Counted from the stretch's first letter, positions 27,988 to 38,565 are shown. The stretch is 64,000 nt of DNA from Echinimonas agarilytica (GCF_023703465.1 NZ_JAMQGP010000009.1:124001-188000); one strand, 5' to 3'. Notes: generated by a model from the sequence alone, not told the origin. A program made the numbers and translations.

Positions 27988-29847
27988 CTATTTAAGCCGA
28001 TACGTAAGTCCTGAAATTCTTTCTATGGACTGCATAATTGACAACCTGATAGAAGCCATGCTGGTCGAGAGCGACACTTTAGATTTTGCGCGAGTAATAC
28101 CTGTGTAGAGAAGCTCTCGAGTAAGGAGTTTGCCATACCTTTGCGCATCGGGCAGCGCAATAGCAATGTGTTCAAATTCAGAACCCTGAGACTTGTGAAT
28201 CGTCATCGCATAAGCAGTTTCATGTGCGGGTAATCGGGTGGGTAAAATAGCACGAACTGAACCGTCGGACTGCGGGAAATAAACTCTTAATTCCAGTGAT
28301 TCTGAAGAAGCGGGCAGTACAATACCAATGTCGCCGTTAAACAGCTTTACATTATAATCATTGCGCTGAATCATAATCGGTCGGCCACTATAGAATTCGG
28401 TATCTGCGGGGATCAGTCCGTTGCGCCTTAACTGCTGTTCGATTGCCTCGTTAATGGCATGCGTTCCGAGCTCTCCATTACGACTTGCACATAAAACCCT
28501 GAACCGGTCAAACGTGTTTAAAACCAACCGATGGTCTTGCCCTACTACATTAAAGAAGGGTTGATAGGCAGCCATACTCAATGAAATAAGTGATGAAAAC
28601 CCGTTTGGTATTAACTCAACATCTGCATGAGTATGTTCTTCGAGCACTGCCTGAGCTAAATCAACGGCTCCCTGATTGACGGCATTTGCCAACGCACCAA
28701 TACCACCACCAAAGCGGTAACTTTTTTGTAGCATGCATAAACAATTATCGATTTGGCGTGCCGATTGTTGATCAATATGCTCAGCATAATCTGTACCGTT
28801 GAGCTGTGTTAGAGTCGCTCCAACCGTTGGTGAATAACGCATATGAATGGGTGTCTTTTGGGTATTGATTGAACTGCATATATCTCCGAGTACACTCCCT
28901 GCTTCCACTGATGATAACTGGTCCTTATCGCCCAACAATACAATCCTGCAATGTTCAGGGAGTGCATCTAATAGCTTTGCCATCATTGGCAAATCGACCA
29001 TTGACGCCTCATCTACGACGAGCAGGTCGATATGTAATTTGTTTTGATGTGAATGCCTAAATGCCACTGAATTCGGAATTGCGCCAAGCAGGCGATGAAT
29101 TGTACTGGCTTGCTCAGGGATCAATCTTTTGATGGTGTCATCAACTACCAAATGACCTTTTGCAGATCGAATCGACTCAGTCATGCGAACTGCCGCCTTG
29201 CCTGTGGGGGCTACAAGGCGTATCACAAAGTTTTCAGCATTGATTTGCTGCTGTAAGATCAAGGCCAGTAATCGGATCACCGTGGTCGTTTTACCTGTGC
29301 CAGGCCCTCCAGTAATCACCACGAGTTGCTTCATGAGCGCGAGTACACAGGCGGTCTTTTGCCAATCCACATCGTGACTAGATCCATCAAACAACGCGTT
29401 CAATTGATGAATCACAGTTTCTGGCTGAATCGTATATTGATGCGCAGAACGTTGATTTAACCCAGCTGCCACCTTATTTTCGTAATGCCAATAACGTGCT
29501 AAATATAAGCGGCTGGAGTCGATAATGAGCGGTGCAATACCATCGTCCATGAGCGGTGTTTGTTGCACAAACGACTCAGCATTCAGTTGGTGTTTCCACT
29601 CATCTAACTCAGGCAAAGTCATACTTGGACCCTTTGGCCACAATAGAACGTGAGTTTCAGCTAATGTGGCCATATCGATGCACACATGATTATCGCCATG
29701 AGAACGGCTGAGTAAGTAACCAGTGGTGACTAGCAATGACGAAGCTTGATGAGCTTTTTGTAACAAATGCCGTGTAAATTGATAATCAATGGCTCGAATG
29801 AGCCCGGCCGAAGCTGCGCGTTCAAGATCGTCAAGCGTGACACTCAT
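27988..29847 (-). CDS. recD: Exodeoxyribonuclease V alpha subunit RecD
   Basis: 619 residues, the 5'-3' helicase motor of RecBCD. Walker A GGPGTGKTTT is near residue 184. Further SF1 motifs are VDEASMVD (motif II), LLGDKDQL (III) and the C-terminal AMTIHKSQGSEF and YTGITRAKSK (V/VI). The N-terminal interaction domain is present, so the length is normal. The ATG overlaps the recB stop by 4 nt. It is the last gene of fpr-recC-recB-recD and is followed by a hairpin terminator. Confidence 0.97.
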   Translation of the reverse strand: MSVTLDDLERAASAGLIRAIDYQFTRHLLQKAHQASSLLVTTGYLLSRSHGDNHVCIDMATLAETHVLLWPKGPSMTLPELDEWKHQLNAESFVQQTPLMDDGIAPLIIDSSRLYLARYWHYENKVAAGLNQRSAHQYTIQPETVIHQLNALFDGSSHDVDWQKTACVLALMKQLVVITGGPGTGKTTTVIRLLALILQQQINAENFVIRLVAPTGKAAVRMTESIRSAKGHLVVDDTIKRLIPEQASTIHRLLGAIPNSVAFRHSHQNKLHIDLLVVDEASMVDLPMMAKLLDALPEHCRIVLLGDKDQLSSVEAGSVLGDICSSINTQKTPIHMRYSPTVGATLTQLNGTDYAEHIDQQSARQIDNCLCMLQKSYRFGGGIGALANAVNQGAVDLAQAVLEEHTHADVELIPNGFSSLISLSMAAYQPFFNVVGQDHRLVLNTFDRFRVLCASRNGELGTHAINEAIEQQLRRNGLIPADTEFYSGRPIMIQRNDYNVKLFNGDIGIVLPASSESLELRVYFPQSDGSVRAILPTRLPAHETAYAMTIHKSQGSEFEHIAIALPDAQRYGKLLTRELLYTGITRAKSKVSLSTSMASIRLSIMQSIERISGLTYRLK

Positions 29848-32800
29848 AATTGCGTCTCCGAGTTTGTGCTCCGCGTGCCCAGTAGTTCATCTAATTGTTC
29901 AATGAGCGCTTGATGGGGCCTAAGTTTGATCACCCCCGTCTCGCCACCATTGGTTTCAGACATGCCCCGCAAAAACAAATACACGCCCCCGCCGATGTGA
30001 TCTTGATAGCGATAGTTGTCGCCCATTCTTTGTTTTAACAAACGATGCAATGCCAACGTATAAAACACCAACTGGGCATCATAACGGTGCTCTGCCATTG
30101 CTCTGGACATATTCTCTTGGCTGTAACATTCAAGTTGATAACCGAGGTGATTTGATTTGTAGTCACAGACATAGAACTTGCCCTGCCATTCATAGGTTAA
30201 GTCGATAAACCCTTTCATCAAGCCGTGAAAAGCATCAAAACTCAAAGGCTTTACCGGGCAGCCTAATACCGGGTAGCGCGCCAATAGACCATTAAATCGA
30301 TGAGCATCTACTTGATGCACAACGCTCATATGAAATTCCATTTCCGGTAATGCCTGTGCTGGGTGTAAGTCACGCATTGATTTGCCACCATCAAGCATTG
30401 GGGTAGCTAACACATCCGCTAGCCAATCGGTGACAATAGGCTGCCAAAATTGAGCTTCATCAATGCCTGATGCATGCAATTCCGCGCCCACAATGTCGTA
30501 CAATTCCTGCGATGTGCAATCACTAAATTGCTGATATTCGAGCATATTATGTAATGCGTTGCCAGCCTGCGCTCCTTTTACAAAAGTAAAACGGTCAGCC
30601 CTCCCATCGTGTTGATCTTGGCTCGTACTGTCGGGGGTTATCGGAGTTTCAAACTCATCATTCATTCCCGGTACGATATCCACCGACGAATGTTTATGTG
30701 AAGCTAATGCTGAGTAACTGGTGAGACGCCACTGTTGTTCAAGCTGACCGGTAAAGCGTTTGGCGCTAAAGGTTTGTTCAATAGGCTGCGTGCCCTTTTC
30801 AAGTGACGTTGAACATGCCGTATAAGGCATTGACGCAATCGCACCATTCGATGTCTGACAAAGTTGTTGTATTGAGCGCGCGATTTGTTCTGGTTCTGCA
30901 TCAGGGCTATTTAGTAGGTACCCTAAGGCGCTTGCAGAGTGGCTACTACGTTGTTGCGCTAAGCCAATATAGCAGCTGTATACTGCTCTGGTCACAGCCA
31001 CATAAAACAACCGAATTTCCTCGGCTAAGCGTTCTTTGTCTGCTCGTTGAAGACCGGCTTCGGGATTGGAGAAATCAACCATGGTTTTCCCTTGGTCCGG
31101 ATAAATAGCCTCACGAGTATCGCGACGAGCGAGGCCGAATGGAATCATCACCACAGGATATTCCAAGCCTTTGCTCGCGTGGATGGTCACGATTTGAACT
31201 AAATCGCTATCGCTTTCTAGGCGCCGCTGTTGCGAACGATTATTGTTGTCTGGCTCTTGAACCGTCCGCCGAAAGTAACGCAATAAGCTTTGTGTTCCTT
31301 CGAGCTTCAATGATTGAGCTTGCAGTAGTTCTGATGCATGCATCAAATCGGCAAGTTGGCGTTCACCATTCAGCGTGTCGGCCATTAAATGCGAGGCGAT
31401 TTGGTAGTCGTCCATCCACCGATGAATCGCCGCTAGCACGCCTTGTTTGTGCCAAATCGTATGAAATGTTGAGAACTGACTTTGATGGAATTGCCATAGC
31501 GCTTCGTTATTTCGAATATGCGACAATTCTGATGCCGTTAAGCACGCGATGGAATTGGCAAGCGCAGCCATTAACAGTCGTTCATTGCGTGGCTCGTGGA
31601 ATGCTTCCAGCACACGCAGTAGCTCGGTCGCAATGCCTGTTGAGAACACACTATCGCGACTTAAGAAAACACTTCTTACCTGACGCGCGCGCAATTGTTG
31701 TGCTACGGCTTCAGCCTCAAATCGGTCTCTCACTAGAATGGCGATATCACCTGGTGTTACCGGCTTGTTCCCCATCAAAGCACGACCTTGATTGCCGCCA
31801 TTGAGCAGTAATGCTACTTGTTCTGCACACATATCTGCGGCACTGTTGCCCACCATCAACTCGGGTTCAAACGTCCAAAAATTTAAACCTGCTTGGCTTT
31901 GGTGATCGACTATCAAATTACCTTTTTGGCCCTTATCTTTACTTTGCACGGGTTCATATTGAATGTGCGTATCGACAAATTCGTCCGCCAAGCACTGACC
32001 AAACAAATGATTAATGCTCGCCACCATGCACTCTGTGGAGCGGTAGTTGGTATCCAATGAAAGGTGTCTATCGCTGGATGTACCTGTTTTCGCCATACCA
32101 TAGGTATGAATATCGCCACCGCGAAACGAATAGATCGATTGCTTTGGATCCCCGATCATCAGCCACGAATACGAATCAGGTTCAGCCACTTTGTAAATAT
32201 GTTCGAAAATTCCAAATTGTAACGGGTCAGTATCTTGAAACTCGTCAATCATCGCCACAGGATATTGTTGCAATAGTGCTTTGCCAAGCTCCTGCCCTTG
32301 CCCGTCCAGATGAAGTGCTTCGTGTAATACACGCATCAAATCATCAGGCGCTAGCATTTGCAATTTTTGCTTTTCTGCCATGACTTGTTCAGAAATTGTC
32401 TTCAGCGCCTGACTTAATAAAGCAGGGCGAAAACCGTGTTGGGCTTCAAATTCATCCCAACTTTGGAGCAATCGCTCGACTGTTGATAGACCTAATTTAG
32501 CCACATCGGCTTTTTCTACGACCTGCTTCTTTATATAGTTGATGGACGCTTTTGGTGGTGATACAGGCGTCGGGCCTCTGAGCCAATCAGATAAAGATTG
32601 GATATGTCCATCAATTGAACTGCTGCGCGCTCTGGGAATCGACTTTAATTCTTGGTTACAGGTGTCAATCAATAACGCCCATTTTTTGGCATATCCGAGC
32701 CATTGTTCGAGCCGTTGTTGGCGCAGCGAATCTGCCAGTTCACCCACCGATAAGTTTGAGGGCGCTGGGTTTGAGGTCAGCGATTTAAGTGATAACAGCC

Positions 32801-33407
32801 CCTTTATCTGGCGCATTAAATTTGCCGGGCTGGGTGCTTGTGCACCGTTTTTCATCGGTTTCTTTAATGCCGCCACGACTTCCAGGTAAGCATCGCCTGT
32901 GAGCGGATACAGTAATTGCCGCCAAAAATCTTCTGCGGCTTGGCTAATCAGAGAATCTTCGTCCTCAAGCAGCTCGTTCACTGCACCACTTGCGGTGCTA
33001 AAAGCGTTCCGCGTCAACGCGCGGTGACAAAATCCATGAATGGTAAAGATTGCAGCATCATCCATGGTCTTTTCAGCCGCATACAGACGTTTCAATACTT
33101 CTTCTTTTTGATCGCGGTACGTGCTGAGCAGATGTTCGATGACATCGTCGTTCTGGGCTTTTTTACCGCGAAAACAAGCCACTGCTTCATGTAGACGCTG
33201 CCGAATTCTGTCGCGTAACTCGGCGGTGGCGGCGCGCGTAAAAGTAACCACTAAGATTTTATCGGTGGTCAGAGGCTTATCGAATGGCTGTTCGACAATA
33301 TAACGCAAGTACAAACTGGCGATGGTATAGGTCTTTCCTGTGCCAGCGCTGGCTTCTATCAGCGTGCGTCCCGTGAGATCTAAACTATTGGCGTTTAGCT
33401 GAATCAT
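29844..33407 (-). CDS. recB: Exodeoxyribonuclease V beta subunit RecB
   Basis: 1187 residues, 3'-5' SF1A helicase plus the nuclease of the complex. Walker A ASAGTGKT is at 19-26, motif II is IDEFQDTDPLQF, and TIHASKGLEYPVV is near 745. The C-terminal nuclease has its metal site in GFIDLTYEW (Asp near 1067) and DYKSN (Asp near 1080, Lys 1082). It repairs double-strand breaks and degrades linear DNA until Chi is read by RecC. Overlaps recC by 4 nt and recD by 4 nt. The ptrA gene that separates recC and recB in E. coli is absent. Confidence 0.97.
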   Translation of the reverse strand: MIQLNANSLDLTGRTLIEASAGTGKTYTIASLYLRYIVEQPFDKPLTTDKILVVTFTRAATAELRDRIRQRLHEAVACFRGKKAQNDDVIEHLLSTYRDQKEEVLKRLYAAEKTMDDAAIFTIHGFCHRALTRNAFSTASGAVNELLEDEDSLISQAAEDFWRQLLYPLTGDAYLEVVAALKKPMKNGAQAPSPANLMRQIKGLLSLKSLTSNPAPSNLSVGELADSLRQQRLEQWLGYAKKWALLIDTCNQELKSIPRARSSSIDGHIQSLSDWLRGPTPVSPPKASINYIKKQVVEKADVAKLGLSTVERLLQSWDEFEAQHGFRPALLSQALKTISEQVMAEKQKLQMLAPDDLMRVLHEALHLDGQGQELGKALLQQYPVAMIDEFQDTDPLQFGIFEHIYKVAEPDSYSWLMIGDPKQSIYSFRGGDIHTYGMAKTGTSSDRHLSLDTNYRSTECMVASINHLFGQCLADEFVDTHIQYEPVQSKDKGQKGNLIVDHQSQAGLNFWTFEPELMVGNSAADMCAEQVALLLNGGNQGRALMGNKPVTPGDIAILVRDRFEAEAVAQQLRARQVRSVFLSRDSVFSTGIATELLRVLEAFHEPRNERLLMAALANSIACLTASELSHIRNNEALWQFHQSQFSTFHTIWHKQGVLAAIHRWMDDYQIASHLMADTLNGERQLADLMHASELLQAQSLKLEGTQSLLRYFRRTVQEPDNNNRSQQRRLESDSDLVQIVTIHASKGLEYPVVMIPFGLARRDTREAIYPDQGKTMVDFSNPEAGLQRADKERLAEEIRLFYVAVTRAVYSCYIGLAQQRSSHSASALGYLLNSPDAEPEQIARSIQQLCQTSNGAIASMPYTACSTSLEKGTQPIEQTFSAKRFTGQLEQQWRLTSYSALASHKHSSVDIVPGMNDEFETPITPDSTSQDQHDGRADRFTFVKGAQAGNALHNMLEYQQFSDCTSQELYDIVGAELHASGIDEAQFWQPIVTDWLADVLATPMLDGGKSMRDLHPAQALPEMEFHMSVVHQVDAHRFNGLLARYPVLGCPVKPLSFDAFHGLMKGFIDLTYEWQGKFYVCDYKSNHLGYQLECYSQENMSRAMAEHRYDAQLVFYTLALHRLLKQRMGDNYRYQDHIGGGVYLFLRGMSETNGGETGVIKLRPHQALIEQLDELLGTRSTNSETQL

Positions 33408-36400
33408 TGGCCTGCCTCTAATCGCTCGACTAACTGCGCGTGCTTTGGACTGGTGGTATATCGGCCCCTGACTTTAAAGGTTTCAGAATAGTGCGCAATG
33501 GGACCGAGTAAGCGTTGCGAAAGCTCGGTAAACTCTGGCCAAACATCGTCGAGGTTTGGGTAGCAACGTTGAATATAAGCATTCTCGCCTTCACCGGGTA
33601 TATGACCAAAGTTGGCAATCCAATTGCCGAGAACCGAGGCTTTGATTTCCTCTGCGTCCTTAGCGGCCTCTTGGTGTTGCATAAAACGATGTGCCGACTC
33701 GACAAAAAATGGCAAAGGCCGCGACAGCCCTTGTTGATAAATGCCGACATAGTCAGCCAATAATTGTTTCGCTTCGTCTTTAGCAATGGGCATGAAGATT
33801 CGACCGCGTTCACTGTCTAGCGCCCATGTTTCACAGGCATGTGACTGCGTGGCGCACACCGCTACATGTCTTATCCATGCGCGCATGACGTCACGTCCTT
33901 TAAGCGAACCTGGTTTGACGTAACAATATTTACCAGCATGACCTGCAGGTACAGAACCGGCAACGAGCTGCAGACCCACATGGATGCGCAATTCTTCGAA
34001 GTTGTTTAGGTTGGCATTCAATTGAGGTAGTAACACCAACAAACTTGCTATTGATTCTGAAGCGTTAGTGAGTTCCATTTCGCCTGCTTCTGCCACTGGT
34101 AACGCACCGCTATGACGGTAATTTTGCATAAAGCGCTGGGTGTTTTTAGCGTCCCCCGTCAACCCGGCTGATAACGCACGATCTTTTAAGTACCAACGTT
34201 CGAGTGCATCTAATTCAAACGGCTCGTTATCTTCATCGGTATCACTTAATTCATCAAAATAGACGCCGAGTTGGCGCTGCAAAAACACTTCACATGGCTT
34301 GGTCAGCATGGCTTCGAGCTGCCGCATTTCAATGACATTATCAGACGCTTCTACGAAGAGCGGTTGTTCACAGAATGGTGCTGCAGAGGGTTTGTGTTGG
34401 AGTGCTTTCATCCATTGTACTGCGTAACTTTGCGGATTGGTTTCATCAAAATAACGCGGATGAAATGGCTGCAATGCATGATGTGTCGTCATTTCTCTCA
34501 GTAGTGTGTTGGCGGCGGTTTCAGGCGGAAATTCTTGGTGTCCATCAATACACCAGCTTTCTGCCATGTAATCTCGTAATTCTGAGACAAGAATTGACGG
34601 TGGCAATTCACTATCATCTCGAATATCACGCCCAACCCAACTGATATGCAGGTGCTGCCGTGCTGATAACAGTGCCTCCAAGAACAAATAACGATCGTCT
34701 AGCCGCCGTGAACGGTCGCCTCGGCGACGTTCGTTCTGCATCAAATCAAAACTCACTGGTGTTGCAACACGGGGAAACATGCCATCGTTCATCCCTAATA
34801 GGCACACCACTTTGAATGGAATTGTTCGCATTGGCATCAGCGTACAAAAATTTAGCGCCCCGGCTCGAAAACGTTTACCGGATTGCGCTGCCGTCAAATT
34901 TTGCTTGAGATAATCTCGCACGACTAAAGCACTGACTTCGTCTTCGAATTGCGCTGTTTGCGCGCCTTGATGAAACCGTTCAAGCGATCGTGACGCTCGT
35001 TGTAACATGATCTGTTCATCCGAGTCGGCCTGATAAAAACGCGCCATGAGTGCCGCAATAGTTGCTGTCCAGTCGCCGATGCTACGCGGCTGTTGTAAGG
35101 CTTCTCGGGTAACGTCTAGCGCATCCACAAACATCATCAGCTTTCCGACCAATTCGCCGTTGCTCCCTTCAACTTCAATGTACGGCAGTGATTGGTCAAA
35201 CATGCCTTGGTCAGGGTGCATGGCATACCCTGCCATGAGCCGGTCGATGCCAAACTGCCAGCTGTTTTGCGAATATTGCCCCACGCCCAGGTCCGCACGT
35301 TGTTTACCATCGCGTCCCCATCGCACGCCTACTTCATTCAACCAATGTTTGACCGACTCGAGATCAACTTCGTCCATTTCAAATCGTTTAAGAACGGCTG
35401 GAATTTCGAGAATAGACATAATTTCGCTGGCTTGAAAACGGCTGTCTGGCAGACTCAGCAGCCGGATCAAAGAATCCAGTAAAGGTGACTCTTGGATGGC
35501 TGATAGATCGTTGATGCTGTAAGGAATAAATACGTCATTTTGTTTGGCAGCAAGGACGGTATGAATAAAGGGTGCATACAAACCAACGTCAGGCATCATG
35601 ATGAGAACATCATTAGGCGTAAGCATTGGATCTTGATCAAACAGGTGCAGTAACTGATCTTTCAGCGCTTCTACTTCGCGCATTGGCGAGTAACAACTGT
35701 GAAACTGAACGTTGTTAAGTTCACTTAATTTGAGTGGAACCTTTCCAAGATTTGAACCCAGTTGCTCAACGTTCAGCGCCTCAAATTGCTGACGACAATG
35801 CAAATTAAGTATTTCTGTTTGCAGTGCACATAATGCACCAGTACTCGGGTAATCGGGGTATTCTTCAATCAGATCGGCATCGAGTTGTTCGTACATTAAC
35901 GAAAGATGTTCGCGCCCAAGGGTACCCATCGCTGCAAGCAATGGGTTACCCACAAGAAAGTATCTCGACTCTTCGAGTTCATCGAGATGAATATACTTTG
36001 CGTCTGCCGCTAATTTTGCTTTGGTTTTTGGATCTATAATATCGAGCCAGAATTCTCGACAGGGGTTGAGCTGAAACCAATGCACATCAATATGCCGACC
36101 CAGCCCATTAATAAGAAGTAAGGTTTGTTCTGGCATGGCGCTAATACCAAAAATGACAATCCTTTTTGGTAAACTAGAAACATCTAGCGGCTCGCTAGCA
36201 TTCAAGGTTTCAATGGTTTCTTGTAGCAATCGACCGCGGTGTAACTTGCATCCTGTGTTGTCCACAATGGCATTAGCCACGGCCTGCCACAACAGCGCTT
36301 GCCAATGGTGTGCTTCGGGTATTTTGTCTAGCCCTTCTCCATTTTCCCAATGAGATATCCAGTCGGGCCGATACATTAAATATTGATCAAATATATCAGC

Positions 36401-36808
36401 AATACTGCCGCTCAACTGATAGAGCTTTAACTGCCCTTCTGGTGTTCCAAGTTGGTCGAGATAACGATGGGTCCAAGTAAAGCTGGGGTGGTGTTGAAAC
36501 CCGGGCAGCAACTGCATAATCTGCCATGTTATCTGATCTTTACTAAAGGGCGTTTGCTCAGGAATCTGGGATTTAAATAAGGCATGAAATACCCGCCACA
36601 TGAATGATGAAGGCAACGGAAATTCGACATTTGCTGCAATACCATGCGCTTGGGCCAATTCAATTTTTAACCACTGTGCCATATCTGGGTTTTGAACCAA
36701 TATGTGTTCCGGATCTAATACCGACATTGTAGGCAATGGCTGCCGCAACACATGGCTTAGGCCATGCAGCAAAACTTCTGTAAGATTTGATTGATATATA
36801 TGCAGCAT
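33404..36808 (-). CDS. recC: Exodeoxyribonuclease V gamma subunit RecC
   Basis: 1134 residues, the Chi-recognising scaffold with degenerate helicase and nuclease folds. Recognisable stretches are VQNPDMAQWLKIELA near 35-50, HSCYSPMREVEALKDQLL (split motif), LIMMPDVGLYAPFI and LLGMNDGMFPR. The length is typical (E. coli 1122). The promoter is probably in the 139 nt after fpr (36809-36947), although read-through from fpr on the same strand is possible. Forms one unit with recB and recD. Confidence 0.96.
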   Translation of the reverse strand: MLHIYQSNLTEVLLHGLSHVLRQPLPTMSVLDPEHILVQNPDMAQWLKIELAQAHGIAANVEFPLPSSFMWRVFHALFKSQIPEQTPFSKDQITWQIMQLLPGFQHHPSFTWTHRYLDQLGTPEGQLKLYQLSGSIADIFDQYLMYRPDWISHWENGEGLDKIPEAHHWQALLWQAVANAIVDNTGCKLHRGRLLQETIETLNASEPLDVSSLPKRIVIFGISAMPEQTLLLINGLGRHIDVHWFQLNPCREFWLDIIDPKTKAKLAADAKYIHLDELEESRYFLVGNPLLAAMGTLGREHLSLMYEQLDADLIEEYPDYPSTGALCALQTEILNLHCRQQFEALNVEQLGSNLGKVPLKLSELNNVQFHSCYSPMREVEALKDQLLHLFDQDPMLTPNDVLIMMPDVGLYAPFIHTVLAAKQNDVFIPYSINDLSAIQESPLLDSLIRLLSLPDSRFQASEIMSILEIPAVLKRFEMDEVDLESVKHWLNEVGVRWGRDGKQRADLGVGQYSQNSWQFGIDRLMAGYAMHPDQGMFDQSLPYIEVEGSNGELVGKLMMFVDALDVTREALQQPRSIGDWTATIAALMARFYQADSDEQIMLQRASRSLERFHQGAQTAQFEDEVSALVVRDYLKQNLTAAQSGKRFRAGALNFCTLMPMRTIPFKVVCLLGMNDGMFPRVATPVSFDLMQNERRRGDRSRRLDDRYLFLEALLSARQHLHISWVGRDIRDDSELPPSILVSELRDYMAESWCIDGHQEFPPETAANTLLREMTTHHALQPFHPRYFDETNPQSYAVQWMKALQHKPSAAPFCEQPLFVEASDNVIEMRQLEAMLTKPCEVFLQRQLGVYFDELSDTDEDNEPFELDALERWYLKDRALSAGLTGDAKNTQRFMQNYRHSGALPVAEAGEMELTNASESIASLLVLLPQLNANLNNFEELRIHVGLQLVAGSVPAGHAGKYCYVKPGSLKGRDVMRAWIRHVAVCATQSHACETWALDSERGRIFMPIAKDEAKQLLADYVGIYQQGLSRPLPFFVESAHRFMQHQEAAKDAEEIKASVLGNWIANFGHIPGEGENAYIQRCYPNLDDVWPEFTELSQRLLGPIAHYSETFKVRGRYTTSPKHAQLVERLEAGQ

Positions 36809-36947
36809 TGGTTTGATTTATAACCAGAATTTCATTAGAACACCGACGCCATTCAGAGGCCGTTATAAGGCCATCACTGTACCACTGTTTAAGGCATTGT
36901 GAGAACCTATTCGATCACCGCGTCCGCTCTATTCAGCGCAAAACTGC

Positions 36948-37721
36948 TTACCAGTAATTCTCTGAATTGAACTGACCGTCTTTGCGTCTTAAATGCTTGG
37001 TAAGACCTAAGGCTTTAAGTGCCTCGCTGGTGTCTTTCACCATGGCAGGGTTACCGCAAAGATATACAAAGCTCCGATCTACATCGAGTGATAGTGCCGC
37101 GCCGCGTTCTAATTCGCCATTGCCAATGAGCGCAGGGATTCTTCCACGAAGGGCTTTGAGATTGTTTTCGCGGCTGACCACAGGCACATAGCGAAATTTC
37201 TGACCCCAATGGCGGCCTAGTTGGGTGATTCGTTCTTGATAGACCAAGTCTTCAGTCGTTCGAACGCCGTGCACTAATACAATATTTTCAAAGCGAGTTT
37301 TAGCTTCCTGCGTATCGAGTATGGCTAGGTGTGGACCAATCGCGGTGCCCGTGGCCATTAACCATAAATCCTTGCTCTGTTCTGGGATTTCGTTCAGTGT
37401 CATAAATCCACTGGCTTTTCGGGCGACGTAAAGGCTGTCACCCGGCGTCAGAGCATGCAACAGTGGTGTAAGTTCCCCCTGATCATCTTTGATGATCAGG
37501 AACTCCATGCATTGAAAGCCTTGGGCATGTTCGGGACTATTCACAAAGGAGTATGCGCGCCTAACCCATTCGCCGTTGCTTTTCACTAGGCCGAGTTTGG
37601 TAAATTGACCCGCTTGGTAAGGTTCAACTGCAGCTTCTATGGTGAGCGTAAACAATTGTTCTGTCCAAATTTCTCGTTGAAGCACGCGGCCTTCAATCAA
37701 GCCGTTTGGGATTTCTACCAT
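36948..37721 (-). CDS. fpr: Ferredoxin/flavodoxin-NADP+ reductase
   Basis: About 257 residues, a bacterial-type FNR with FAD and NADPH domains. RAYSFVNSP binds the FAD phosphate-isoalloxazine, GTAIGPHLAIL is the NADP pyrophosphate loop and CGNPAMVKD lies near the end. The C-terminal ...NSENYW ends in an aromatic, as in the Pseudomonas/Azotobacter subclass. It passes electrons between NADPH and ferredoxin or flavodoxin, often in oxidative stress. The frame opens at GTG 37733, but AGGTGG 8 nt before the ATG at 37721 favours that start. Confidence 0.93.
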   Translation of the reverse strand: MVEIPNGLIEGRVLQREIWTEQLFTLTIEAAVEPYQAGQFTKLGLVKSNGEWVRRAYSFVNSPEHAQGFQCMEFLIIKDDQGELTPLLHALTPGDSLYVARKASGFMTLNEIPEQSKDLWLMATGTAIGPHLAILDTQEAKTRFENIVLVHGVRTTEDLVYQERITQLGRHWGQKFRYVPVVSRENNLKALRGRIPALIGNGELERGAALSLDVDRSFVYLCGNPAMVKDTSEALKALGLTKHLRRKDGQFNSENYW

Positions 37722-38109
37722 GCGCTGTTCCACCTAAACTGAATATCTAAAAATTCTATTTCGATCGTTTGAAGCTTAGTCAAAACGGTGTGATTATGCG
37801 CAATGCTTGGAGCGCAACATTCAATTTAAGCCAAGACTGCTGGCTACGAACTTCACTCTCATTAAGTACACTGAACATTTTTGGTGAAGTGATGACACTC
37901 GCCTCACTTACATTTATTTCGGATTTCGTAATAATTTTTAGCAGAAGTTGAAACCAACTATAAAACGTTTTCAGTGCATTGAATCTTTAAAACAGTGCGC
38001 CATACCACACTCTTAAAGCGCTGGCATATTACACTGATGGGACTCGGTAACATTCGTATGTATCACACCTTGGTGTGGAATATTCATTGCGGTTTATGGG
38101 CGGGTTCAA
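37722..38109. other. Divergent intergenic region (388 nt)
   Basis: It lies between fpr (minus) and an unknown plus-strand gene and should contain both promoters. A 60-codon frame at 37769-37951 has no ribosome site and is not supported. No clear operator or RNA gene is seen. Confidence 0.5.
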
Positions 38110-38532
38110 ATGCAGTATTTCAACATCTTCGATTACCTAGTTCACTCAAAAGCAAAAGACCAAGCAGAAAATGCACTACTTGCCGAATATACACTTCCCA
38201 AACTCGATGGTTTGTGTAAACAACAGTTAGTGGAACAACTCGAGTTTATTCTGCGTGCTGCCGGTTTGCCTTCGGTCACGCAACGCAATATCCGAACAAC
38301 TTTCAATAATTACTCTCGCTTGCAGCAACTAAACCTAGTGGCCCTAGCCCTTCAGGATTTAGACATAGCGCCAGCGCTAGATAATGAAGTGTGGAACAAC
38401 ATACGCGACCCGTTGCATCAAGCGCCTTGCGGGCACGACGCTCTAAAACGCGTGCACACCAGAATTGAAGCTAAGCATGGCAAGCGCATAAGAATTGGTG
38501 CAACACCGTTATCAATGTCTGAGATGTCGTAG
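38110..38532 (+). CDS. Hypothetical protein, 140 aa
   Basis: I do not recognise this protein. It is soluble, probably mostly helical (AENALLAEYTLPKLDGLCKQQLVEQLEFILRAAG is split here as amphipathic helices), without signal peptide or membrane segment, and it has a basic C-terminal part (RIEAKHGKRIRIG). GGGCGGG lies 6 nt before the ATG as a possible ribosome site. It is a lone gene running towards the transporter and ends against a strong hairpin. Base use resembles the neighbours. It could be a lineage-specific regulator or toxin-type protein, but nothing seen proves that. Confidence 0.6.
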   Translation: MQYFNIFDYLVHSKAKDQAENALLAEYTLPKLDGLCKQQLVEQLEFILRAAGLPSVTQRNIRTTFNNYSRLQQLNLVALALQDLDIAPALDNEVWNNIRDPLHQAPCGHDALKRVHTRIEAKHGKRIRIGATPLSMSEMS

Positions 38533-38565
38533 ATAAAAAAAAGCCAAATCTTTCGATTTGGCTTT
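38532..38565 (-). terminator. Strong rho-independent terminator of the xylose operon
   Basis: On the minus strand AAAGCCAAATC (38565-38555) pairs perfectly with GATTTGGCTTT (38550-38540) over a 4-nt loop and runs into eight T. It lies 31 nt after the transporter stop. The plus-strand unknown gene ends right at it, so it may stop both. Confidence 0.88.

Noticed and set aside
31139-31804. 221-codon plus-strand frame inside recB
   Set aside because: Long antisense frames are common opposite large genes; recB is intact with all motifs and the antisense product has no protein-like features.
37769-37951. 60-codon plus-strand frame in the fpr upstream region
   Set aside because: No ribosome site, no recognisable protein character; it lies where the fpr promoter should be.
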